Positions 55,334-64,000 of a stretch of DNA of 64,000 nucleotides are shown here, piece after piece. The DNA comes from Trichomonas vaginalis G3. Lineage: Eukaryota > Parabasalia > Trichomonadida > Trichomonadidae. Position numbers and translations under genes: made by a program. A model generated the notes under the pieces. That model worked only from the letters and a program-made list of their open reading frames with translations, had not been told where the DNA came from and searched no databases. Location of the stretch: the NCBI RefSeq assembly GCF_026262505.1, contig NC_067203.1, positions 10,726,001 through 10,790,000 on the forward strand. The letters run 5' to 3'. The first letter of the stretch is position 1; the number at the start of each line of letters is the position of its first letter.

Positions 55334-56236
55334 TTGCAAAATTAAATGATTTAAATTTAAAAATCGAAATATATGTCCTATTTGTAATAATTATTAATAA
55401 TGGAACTATAATCGATTAATGAAAAGAAGTTTTGCTCACAATTTTTAAAGTGATTTGAAATATAAATATTTATCAAAATAGCAAAATTGATTAGATAAAT
55501 ACATAATTAATTTCATGTTCGATAACTTATATCTGAAAATTGAATTCTTTCAATTTAACAAAATGAATATATAGAGGTTTGAGCTTTATCATAGTTTCTC
55601 AATTTAAATAATATCGAAATGGTTAAATTCACTTAGAGAACAAACTAACGATTTTTAGGGGAAAATAAAAAAAGAATTAAATCAGAAATACCATTCGATG
55701 TAGAGTATTACTTAAATGTTTGCTTCTCAAATAATTTGTGCAACAAAGATTCTATTCAACACCCTGTATGACCGTTTATATCGTAAGCATATTTCCATCA
55801 AAGATGGAACTCATTTTTATACCTAAAAAGTGGCAGCTTAGTATATTGTTTCTGTTTTATCTTATCATCGAAACAGAATTTTTCCATGTTATTAGTCTGA
55901 AACAATGATATATTAGTGACTAAAGAATATTGATGATTTTCTACGAAATCCATCTTTATTTCCATATTAAACATCCAGAAATTGATTTTACTTTTTTTTC
56001 TCTCAAGAGTTCTATCAATCAGTACTGTCTCTACCCCATAGACGCATTAATATTTATAGTAATCTTATGCTATAATATATATTTTACTGATAAAATGTCT
56101 CCTAAAATCGTAGTTCTTTGTTTTCAAACACAACTTACTTCGAACAGATCTCTATATCATCATTTTTAGGCACAATATTATCTGTTAAACACATATAATG
56201 CGTACAATGACCTTTTATTTTTGATTATAAAATTGT

Positions 56237-56972
56237 TTTTCCCCAGAAATTGCAAATTTCTTTTCAATGGCAGAACCTTATGAGATTGAATCATTACCAT
56301 TATTCCAAAATAAGTATTACAAGACATTATCACGCATCTGGGATATCTCAGAACATTATATGGACTCACTCATTGTTTCAAACGAGAACACATTCTACCA
56401 ATCTAGTGTTGCTCCACTCATGTCTATGTATGCTAATGTTGGGAGCATTTTATTTGAAAATTTTTCATATGACAACAAAGGTTTCTTACCAAGTTACCAT
56501 TTTAACACTAATTATATTAATATCTCCGAATTTATTGGTAGTTACATCCTAATATTCCAAAACCAACCAGATAAATTCAAGGAAATCATTGATTGTCTTA
56601 TTGTTGATTCGGAGTATAAAATGTATTCGCTCACTATTGACATTGTTTCATATATTATGACTCATATCCATAAATATGACATCAATATGTCTACGCTTCG
56701 TTATTTAGTTCTTTTCAATTTATCAATTATTTCAAAAGTTTTATACAACTTCTCTCGCTTTCCACTTTATACAATTGTTCATTTAGTTATGGACAGTTCG
56801 AAACAAGCTATTTATGCATATGATTCAAACGATTCATCCTTCACTATATTCAACACAATGAAATATGCACTAAATACGAAATCTAATTCATTTGATTAAT
56901 AACATTTTATTATGATATTTTATTTTTGTTTGTTTGTTATAGATATTATATATTAAACTTTATTTGTTTGTT
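56237..56972. repeat. Tandem unit, truncated copy 4
   Basis: It starts at the same TTTTCCCCAG boundary, loses about 3 kb of the BEACH gene internally, and ends shortly after the BEACH stop codon near TTTGTTTGTTAAC. Beyond that the sequence is unique. Its last 130 bases differ from the other copies by several substitutions, so that end is an older, diverged copy. Confidence 0.85.
56267..56899 (+). pseudogene. BEACH-WD40 gene, copy 4 (in-frame internal deletion)
   Basis: 210 codons: the segment [13 protein letters not shown] to SRFPLY joins directly to [12 protein letters not shown] .. NSFD, the final residues of the gene. The join removes the PH, BEACH and most WD40 sequence but keeps the frame. 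The product would have no recognisable domain, so it is considered a relic. Confidence 0.7.
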
Positions 56973-57144
56973 AACTTTTTATTTATTTTATCTATAAGTA
57001 TTACACTTCTGAGTTTCAAAAGGTAAATAAATGTGATTTTTATAGACTTAATTATTACGTCTTAATAGTATCAACTTTGTTGAAATTCAATATTCTATTT
57101 AAATAGACCGTGATTATTGAAATATAAAATAGATTATAGAGATA

Positions 57145-58575
57145 TCATTTTTTGATTTTTGCCCCAAATGATAGTAAATGATTTTCGATTTCAAATTGAT
57201 GATTTTGTTTGGCAAACTCAAGAGCAGGAAGTCCACTATGATGTCTTGCATTAATATCTGCACCATGCGAAAGAAGGACTTTTACGATATCAGCATTACT
57301 AGATTTGATTGCAATGATGAGAGCTGAATCCCAATGACAATCTTTTGAATTGACATCTGCACCATGCGAAAGAAGGACTTTTACGATATCAGCATTACCA
57401 GATTTGATTGCAATGATGAGAGCTGAATCCCAATGATAATCTTTTGAATTGACATCTGCACCATGCGAAAGAAGGACTTTTACGATATCAGCATTACCAG
57501 ATTTGATTGCAATGATGAGAGCTGAATCCCAATGATAATCTTTTGAATTGACATCTGCACCATGCGAAAGAAGGACTTTTACGATATCAGCATTACCAGA
57601 TTTAATTGCAATGATGAGGGCTGGATTTCCATAAGAATCTTCTGCATTGACATCTGCACCATGCGTAATGAGATATTCATAGAGTTCAGGGATTTGAATA
57701 TCAAATGATTTAATAAATGATTTAAAAAATTTGTTAATATTATTATTTTTAATGAAATAAATGAACTTTGCTGGAAGATTTTGAAATGATTTACAGGCAT
57801 CAATATCAATTCTTAATTGGAATTCATTCATCAAAAAAGTAATAAAATCGATGTTATGTGATATAATTGCATACCTCATACAATTATTTGTAGGAGTGCA
57901 TTCTTTTAAGCATTCATTTATAATATCAGGATTTCCACTGTAAAATGAATATACCAAGCACATTTTTGATATTTCTGAGTTGTATTCAGATCTTAAAAAC
58001 TTAAAACAATCAACTGAACCATAATAGCAGCATAATTCAAGATATGAACGAGGAGGATCTATAAAAAGATCACGACATATTTTTGGTTGCTCTTTTTGAT
58101 CAAAATCGCCAGTGATAGTTAATACTGTCAATGATTTTATATCATTGTCCATTATTGCCCTGCAAAATGTTTTTTTTTTCAAAAACTTCTAAGGAAATAT
58201 TTTCATATTTATATTTTTTGAGTTCCTTTTTATCTGATTCATCTATAATAATCCTATACTCTTTGTAAATGAAATAGACATAAAATCCTGGTATTTTGCT
58301 AATTTCTTGTCGATATTCTTCAAATATCTTTTTGAATAATATCCAATATGAATTCAAAAAGCGGTTATTATACATGCTTATTTTCCAAATAGTTTCAAGA
58401 ATACAATTTGCTGTGACAACTTTGTTTCGAGCAAATTAACTTTAATAAGTTCGTAAATAGAATTTATTTCTTCTTCCTTTACAGTTTTAAGCTGGTACAA
58501 TGCTCTCATTGAGTCAATATATCCATTACATGTCTCAACCAATTCAAAATAGTCGATTGGATCAAATTGGCTCAT
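57145..58575 (-). CDS. DUF3447/ankyrin-repeat protein (two frame breaks)
   Basis: Starts at ATG 58575 (MSQFDPIDYFELVETCNGYI), the typical trichomonad N-terminal region with IYELIKVNLLETK and NNRFLNSYWILFKKIFEEY. It goes on through a DUF3447 helical region (CCYYGSVDCFKFL, CLVYSFYSGNPDIINECL, MRYAIISHNIDFITFLM) and ends in about six ankyrin repeats. Four of these are nearly identical (SALIIAIKSGNADIVKVLLS), encoded by 99-bp units at about 57250-57650. Two frame changes occur, near 58420 and in an A10 run near 58170; the conserved protein sequence continues across both, so they may be homopolymer errors. The stop is followed by copy 4 of the BEACH array, converging. An initiator-like TCATT lies upstream. 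Confidence 0.8.
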
Positions 58576-58582
58576 CAAGTAA

Positions 58583-58587
58583 AATGA
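58583..58587 (-). promoter_or_regulatory. Initiator-like TCATT for the ankyrin gene
   Basis: TCATT on the minus strand, about 7-11 nt upstream of the ATG at 58575, in the expected Inr window. It supports the choice of start. Confidence 0.5.
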
Positions 58588-59078
58588 AATTTTTCCAGCA
58601 TTTAATTATTTTTTCCATCATCTAAAAAGTGACATGCAAGGGATATTAATGGTTCGATATATATAACTATCTCTATCATGGCTTTTGAATTATAATTATT
58701 TTATAAATATTTTTTGTCGTTATGCATGCCCAAAATCAGGGTGCCATTTTCATTAAAGCCAGAAACATAGCATTACTGATCATAGAACCTTTTATTTAAA
58801 CAGAGTCAATCTAACTCAATCCATACTTTTAATATATTTAATTGATAATCATATATGTTACGTATATTCAATAATGGCATGCATTCAAATTCAGAAAATT
58901 AATTTCTCTATTATGCCTCCAGAACTTACAACTTAGCAGTGTGGATACAGCAATTCATTGAAATTAGAAACTGAGGATCACAAAAGATGATATAATAAAT
59001 AATATAGACTAATTGCTTTCAAACAATGAAAAGTAATTAACATGGTTTATTATGATAATAATATAAAAAAAAATAATA
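58588..59078. other. Intergenic, nothing recognised
   Basis: About 490 AT-rich bases between the ankyrin gene and the armadillo-repeat gene. No repeat or gene is seen. Confidence 0.5.
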
Positions 59079-60503
59079 TTAACAAAAATCAGCAGTTTTC
59101 TGAAGGATTGCGAGTCTCTTTTGAATCTCATCATTCTGGCAGTCAGTTAGATCGTCAATTCTGTCGCAGAAGTCGCATGATTTGAGCATGCACTCGATTT
59201 CGTCTGTTGTTCCTTCTTTGTTACAGAAATCAATGATCTTTATAAGAGCGTCGATGCATCTGATTGTTACGTAGTAGATGCCGCATCCGAGCATTTCAGT
59301 TAAGAGGTCAATTACGTCTTGTTGGCAATAGAATCTCATATCGAGGGTGGAGAAGAGAACAAGTGAGCTAACAAGGAATGTTGCCTCTTGTTTGAACTCT
59401 GATGATCCTTCATTTGCGTTCTTTATGATACTAAGAATCATTTCGGGTGTAAATGTTGACAAAATTTCATTTGGACAACATTCGATCATGTTGGAGAGGA
59501 CCCAAAGTGATAATGGAGCATATTCGCCATCTAACTGTGCAAATAATTGCTCCTTCAGGCCAAGTTCAATAAGGTTAAGAATTTGCACAGGTTGGCTGAC
59601 TGTTAAATTGCCGCAGAGGCTGAGAGCGACATTGGTAAGATCTGGACTAGAAATTGCTTGAACAATGGCTGGAAATGCGTTTAAATTGTAGATGGTAAAA
59701 ACGGCTTCAGGATCTTGGTTTGTCATCTCTATCAATGTGCCAAAAAGTGCTTCGAGCTGAGGATTTTCAGCTGTTGAGAACATTTCTACGATAGAAGGAA
59801 TAAATTCTTGGATAATGCAAGTATCTACTTTGCCGTTGGCCTGGAACAGTGCGTAGATACATTTGCAGCTAAGTGTCTTCAAATCTGATTCTTCTGAAGA
59901 GTTAAAAATGTCGACCATGATATTATGGACTCCAAAACATAGTAAAGCATCGCGTGCATAGTCGCTGGACATGGCAATGGAGCTAATAAGTTCTATCTGC
60001 TTGTATATCAAGTTCGGATTTTGTTCGTATAATTGACCAGTCAAAGTTCCAATTATATCAGAGTCTACGAGCTTCTGCATGTTCCTGCAGTTGTTGAAAG
60101 TGATGGATGTAACTTCGTATATCTCAAACATTGTTGAATCTGAAAAAGTGAGATTGTATAAAGAAGATAAGCCATCAATAAATTGATCTGTACATACTAC
60201 TCTTTTGACATCATTCAAACTTGACTGTGCAACGTTTAAGAATATTGATAAAAACTGATGAATCGCTTCTTCTGTTTGGGCTTGGAAGGCATCTGACAAT
60301 GATTCAGGCTTTAATGCTTCAAGATTCGAATCATTGGTTAATACTTTCGGTTTCAATTCAGCAAGATTGCGTTTCATATGTATGACATTTTGGAAAAATT
60401 TCTCTTTACGGTAGTTGATAGTGAATTTCTTTCTTTCTATGTTGATTTGATCAGCATAACCTGTTAAATTGACTCCAGTATTAGCAAGATGTCCGACATC
60501 CAT
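59079..60503 (-). CDS. Armadillo-repeat protein, importin-alpha-like
   Basis: 474 aa, uninterrupted. Residues about 20-50 (INIERKKFTINYRKEKFFQNVIHMKRNL) are basic and resemble a weak importin-beta-binding segment. The rest is about nine armadillo-type helical repeats with the usual motifs, e.g. VALSLCGNLTVSQP and APLSLWVLSNMIECCP, where the W-x-L-S-N pattern of importin-alpha NLS-binding grooves is visible once. It ends in a Cys-rich acidic helix (ECMLKSCDFCDRIDDL). Importin-alpha carries nuclear cargo bound to importin-beta. Only one or two of the canonical W/N pairs are recognisable, so this may be a divergent adaptor or another ARM protein. Confidence 0.65.
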   Translation of the reverse strand: MDVGHLANTGVNLTGYADQINIERKKFTINYRKEKFFQNVIHMKRNLAELKPKVLTNDSNLEALKPESLSDAFQAQTEEAIHQFLSIFLNVAQSSLNDVKRVVCTDQFIDGLSSLYNLTFSDSTMFEIYEVTSITFNNCRNMQKLVDSDIIGTLTGQLYEQNPNLIYKQIELISSIAMSSDYARDALLCFGVHNIMVDIFNSSEESDLKTLSCKCIYALFQANGKVDTCIIQEFIPSIVEMFSTAENPQLEALFGTLIEMTNQDPEAVFTIYNLNAFPAIVQAISSPDLTNVALSLCGNLTVSQPVQILNLIELGLKEQLFAQLDGEYAPLSLWVLSNMIECCPNEILSTFTPEMILSIIKNANEGSSEFKQEATFLVSSLVLFSTLDMRFYCQQDVIDLLTEMLGCGIYYVTIRCIDALIKIIDFCNKEGTTDEIECMLKSCDFCDRIDDLTDCQNDEIQKRLAILQKTADFC

Positions 60504-61242
60504 TCCAGAATACGTCGCCCTTAAGCCTTGAAAAAGACTTTTAAAATCAACAGAAAAACCATGGCCATATATTTTCTCAAATTTTCAGAGAGTTTCGTTT
60601 ACGTTAATATTAATTTTTGCTAATATATTAATAATCATCATTACATGGTAATATCGGAATTTGGGCTGTGAAGATTTATTTATCATTTATCTAAAATTTG
60701 TGTGGTTTACAAATCAGCGGTTCTCAATTTGTTAAAGCTATTTTATATGAAATTGATTGAATCATTTGGGCGGAGGTTTTTGTGATATGGAAAAATGTTC
60801 GTTGCTCAATTATCTCACTATTGGATGGACTTTTATCGAGCGAAATTTTGGCTGTAAAGACAATTCTGATATTGGTAACATGGTGATAAGAACAAATAGT
60901 CAGTTTGCATGGTTTATGATGAGATAATTTCGATTTAAAAAAAACATAAAAATTGATTTTAATGAGCGATTATATTTGAATATGCTCTCCTAATTTGAAG
61001 GAACTGGTTAAATCATGAATTGATCATGAATATTTTTTTTTCAAAATAACAATTATAATTTCATATTCATTATAAGTTGAAAATATATCATAAAGACTTT
61101 ATGAATGATAAATTCCTAAAAAACAAGTTAGTTTGTTTCTGAAAATAATAATAATAAAAACCAATTTAGACCCAATAATTTTTGGCGGGATAATTGAGAT
61201 GTTACGATTGAATTAAAAAAAAAGCGGTAATACATTTTTACA
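60504..61242. other. Intergenic, nothing recognised
   Basis: About 740 AT-rich bases between the last gene and the first tandem repeat. No open frame of coding quality. Confidence 0.5.
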
Positions 61243-61418
61243 ATGATGAAGAGGCTGGCAACCTCTAAGTCAAAGCACCTGTTAATGCAATGATGAAGAG
61301 GCTGGCAACCTCTAAGTCAAAGCACTTGTTAATGCAATGATGAAGAGGCTGGCAACCTCTAAGTCAAAGCACTTGTTAATGCAATGATGAAGAGGGTGGC
61401 AACATCTGAGTTAAAATA
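61243..61418. repeat. 47-bp tandem repeat, three full copies plus a partial
   Basis: Units start at 61243, 61290 and 61337; a diverged partial runs 61384-61418. Each contains a short hairpin, AGAGG-CTGGCAA-CCTCT. Copies 1-3 differ by one base. The units are contiguous with no spacers, so this is a minisatellite. Confidence 0.9.
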
Positions 61419-61559
61419 GTTTTCCCCGTGTGGGAGTAATTTGAAAAAAAAAATTTAGTTCATATATTGAAAAAAACAAAAGTAAAAATTAAAGTTTATA
61501 GGTTATGTTTTGATGAGCTAATTGTTAAGATATTGTAGTTCTAAAGAAAAATTTGAGTT

Positions 61560-64000
61560 TCGAGGAAGTTTCTCGACAGAGGAAACTTTCATATCGAATG
61601 TTGCCTCTGTCGAGATGTATGTGACAGGCAAAGTGCAATCACCTATCAATATTGCACTTTGCCTGTCAAAAGTTCTTCGCATCTCTTGAGGTGTGAGGAA
61701 GTTTCTCGACAGAGGAAACTTTCATATCGAATGTTGCCTCTGTCGAGATGTATGTGACAGGCAAAGTGCAATCACCTATCAATATTGCACTTTGCCTGTC
61801 AAAAGTTCTTCGCATCTCTTGAGGTGTGAGGAAGTTTCTCGACAGAGGAAACTTTCATATCGAATGTTGCCTCTGTCGAGATGTATGTGACAGGCAAAGT
61901 GCAATCACCTATCAATATTGCACTTTGCCTGTCAAAAGTTCTTCGCATCTCTTGAGGTGTGAGGAAGTTTCTCGACAGAGGAAACTTTCATATCGAATGT
62001 TGCCTCTGTCGAGATGTATGTGACAGGCAAAGTGCAATCACCTATCAATATTGCACTTTGCCTGTCAAAAGTTCTTCGCATCTCTTGAGGTGTGAGGAAG
62101 TTTCTCGACAGAGGAAACTTTCATATCGAATGTTGCCTCTGTCGAGATGTATGTGACAGGCAAAGTGCAATCACCTATCAATATTGCACTTTGCCTGTCA
62201 AAAGTTCTTCGCATCTCTTGAGGTGTGAGGAAGTTTCTCGACAGAGGAAACTTTCATATCGAATGTTGCCTCTGTCGAGATGTATGTGACAGGCAAAGTG
62301 CAATCACCTATCAATATTGCACTTTGCCTGTCAAAAGTTCTTCGCATCTCTTGAGGTGTGAGGAAGTTTCTCGACAGAGGAAACTTTCATATCGAATGTT
62401 GCCTCTGTCGAGATGTATGTGACAGGCAAAGTGCAATCACCTATCAATATTGCACTTTGCCTGTCAAAAGTTCTTCGCATCTCTTGAGGTGTGAGGAAGT
62501 TTCTCGACAGAGGAAACTTTCATATCGAATGTTGCCTCTGTCGAGATGTATGTGACAGGCAAAGTGCAATCACCTATCAATATTGCACTTTGCCTGTCAA
62601 AAGTTCTTCGCATCTCTTGAGGTGTGAGGAAGTTTCTCGACAGAGGAAACTTTCATATCGAATGTTGCCTCTGTCGAGATGTATGTGACAGGCAAAGTGC
62701 AATCACCTATCAATATTGCACTTTGCCTGTCAAAAGTTCTTCGCATCTCTTGAGGTGTGAGGAAGTTTCTCGACAGAGGAAACTTTCATATCGAATGTTG
62801 CCTCTGTCGAGATGTATGTGACAGGCAAAGTGCAATCACCTATCAATATTGCACTTTGCCTGTCAAAAGTTCTTCGCATCTCTTGAGGTGTGAGGAAGTT
62901 TCTCGACAGAGGAAACTTTCATATCGAATGTTGCCTCTGTCGAGATGTATGTGACAGGCAAAGTGCAATCACCTATCAATATTGCACTTTGCCTGTCAAA
63001 AGTTCTTCGCATCTCTTGAGGTGTGAGGAAGTTTCTCGACAGAGGAAACTTTCATATCGAATGTTGCCTCTGTCGAGATGTATGTGACAGGCAAAGTGCA
63101 ATCACCTATCAATATTGCACTTTGCCTGTCAAAAGTTCTTCGCATCTCTTGAGGTGTGAGGAAGTTTCTCGACAGAGGAAACTTTCATATCGAATGTTGC
63201 CTCTGTCGAGATGTATGTGACAGGCAAAGTGCAATCACCTATCAATATTGCACTTTGCCTGTCAAAAGTTCTTCGCATCTCTTGAGGTGTGAGGAAGTTT
63301 CTCGACAGAGGAAACTTTCATATCGAATGTTGCCTCTGTCGAGATGTATGTGACAGGCAAAGTGCAATCACCTATCAATATTGCACTTTGCCTGTCAAAA
63401 GTTCTTCGCATCTCTTGAGGTGTGAGGAAGTTTCTCGACAGAGGAAACTTTCATATCGAATGTTGCCTCTGTCGAGATGTATGTGACAGGCAAAGTGCAA
63501 TCACCTATCAATATTGCACTTTGCCTGTCAAAAGTTCTTCGCATCTCTTGAGGTGTGAGGAAGTTTCTCGACAGAGGAAACTTTCATATCGAATGTTGCC
63601 TCTGTCGAGATGTATGTGACAGGCAAAGTGCAATCACCTATCAATATTGCACTTTGCCTGTCAAAAGTTCTTCGCATCTCTTGAGGTGTGAGGAAGTTTC
63701 TCGACAGAGGAAACTTTCATATCGAATGTTGCCTCTGTCGAGATGTATGTGACAGGCAAAGTGCAATCACCTATCAATATTGCACTTTGCCTGTCAAAAG
63801 TTCTTCGCATCTCTTGAGGTGTGAGGAAGTTTCTCGACAGAGGAAACTTTCATATCGAATGTTGCCTCTGTCGAGATGTATGTGACAGGCAAAGTGCAAT
63901 CACCTATCAATATTGCACTTTGCCTGTCAAAAGTTCTTCGCATCTCTTGAGGTGTGAGGAAGTTTCTCGACAGAGGAAACTTTCATATCGAATGTTGCCT
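61560..64000. repeat. 133-bp satellite array, at least 18 copies, two hairpins per unit
   Basis: Units of 133 bp begin at 61560 and recur at exact 133-bp steps; 18 full units and a partial are in the window and the array continues beyond it. Apart from the first few bases of unit 1 I see no differences between units. Each unit has hairpin A (TCTCGACAGAGG paired with CCTCTGTCGAGA, 12 bp, extended after one mismatch) and hairpin B (TGACAGGCAAAGTGCAAT and its exact complement, 18 bp, 11-nt loop). The G/C content is higher than the surroundings. Since 133 is not a multiple of three and every frame closes, it is not protein-coding. It may be a centromeric or subtelomeric satellite, or a transcribed structured repeat. 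Confidence 0.95.

Larger units (their letters stand above)
48931..56236. repeat. Tandem 7.3-kb unit, copy 3
   Basis: 7306 bp. It is the cleanest unit: the BspA-like frame is open over the LRR region and the BEACH part has few breaks. Confidence 0.93.

Noticed and set aside
61693-63885. A ladder of identical 65-codon ORFs every 133 bp
   Set aside because: These are repeats of one chance frame in the satellite. The unit length is not divisible by three, each frame closes, and starts are GTG.
61243-64000. CRISPR-like arrays (47-bp and 133-bp direct repeats)
   Set aside because: Units are contiguous with no unique spacers, and the sequence is eukaryotic. They are minisatellite and satellite DNA.

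Overview
The window is AT-rich eukaryotic DNA that most likely comes from a trichomonad parabasalid, and I favour a Tritrichomonas-type genome. Six things support this. The genes are almost all intronless. Short initiator-like motifs (TCA followed by a pyrimidine and A/T) sit 5-30 nt upstream of many start codons. Trichomonad-expanded families are present: DUF3447-type ankyrin proteins, BspA-like leucine-rich-repeat proteins, beta-helix surface-protein fragments and BEACH proteins. A mariner element of the DD34D type is present. Kolobok-like DNA transposons are present. No bacterial operon logic is visible. The species assignment is an inference.

Layout. 0-11 kb is a housekeeping stretch: the 3' end of a ubiquilin, a chromodomain (HP1-like) protein, a frame-broken protein kinase, a methylmalonyl-CoA-epimerase-like VOC protein, a Cdc25-type phosphatase and a BAR-domain protein. 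Two near-identical 1.05-kb non-autonomous transposons and an inverted pair of identical tRNA-Thr genes lie among them. 11.3-18.1 kb is one very long BEACH/WD40 gene (2285 aa, minus strand) ending in a compact eight-cysteine zinc finger. 18.9-30.1 kb is accessory DNA: a UBX-domain gene, ankyrin relics, a putative seven-helix membrane-protein gene broken by a mariner and a Kolobok-like transposon, and a second Kolobok-like transposon.

30.6-57 kb is dominated by a second, paralogous BEACH gene on the plus strand. Its 3' half, a convergent BspA-like LRR gene and about 1.6 kb of intergenic DNA form a 7.3-kb unit repeated three times in tandem, followed by a short fourth remnant with a large internal deletion. 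Only the first copy has the BEACH 5' half. The copies differ mainly by single-base indels that cluster in patches, so many frame breaks here may be consensus errors rather than biology. 57-60.5 kb holds a DUF3447/ankyrin gene and an importin-alpha-like armadillo-repeat gene. 60.5-64 kb is non-coding: a 47-bp tandem repeat, then a homogeneous satellite of 133-bp units, each with two strong hairpins, running off the window.

The genes do not form one pathway. Shared themes are ubiquitin/membrane-traffic proteins (ubiquilin, UBX, BAR, two BEACH genes), cell-cycle and chromatin control (Cdc25, kinase, HP1-like), and genome plasticity through DNA transposons and tandem duplication.
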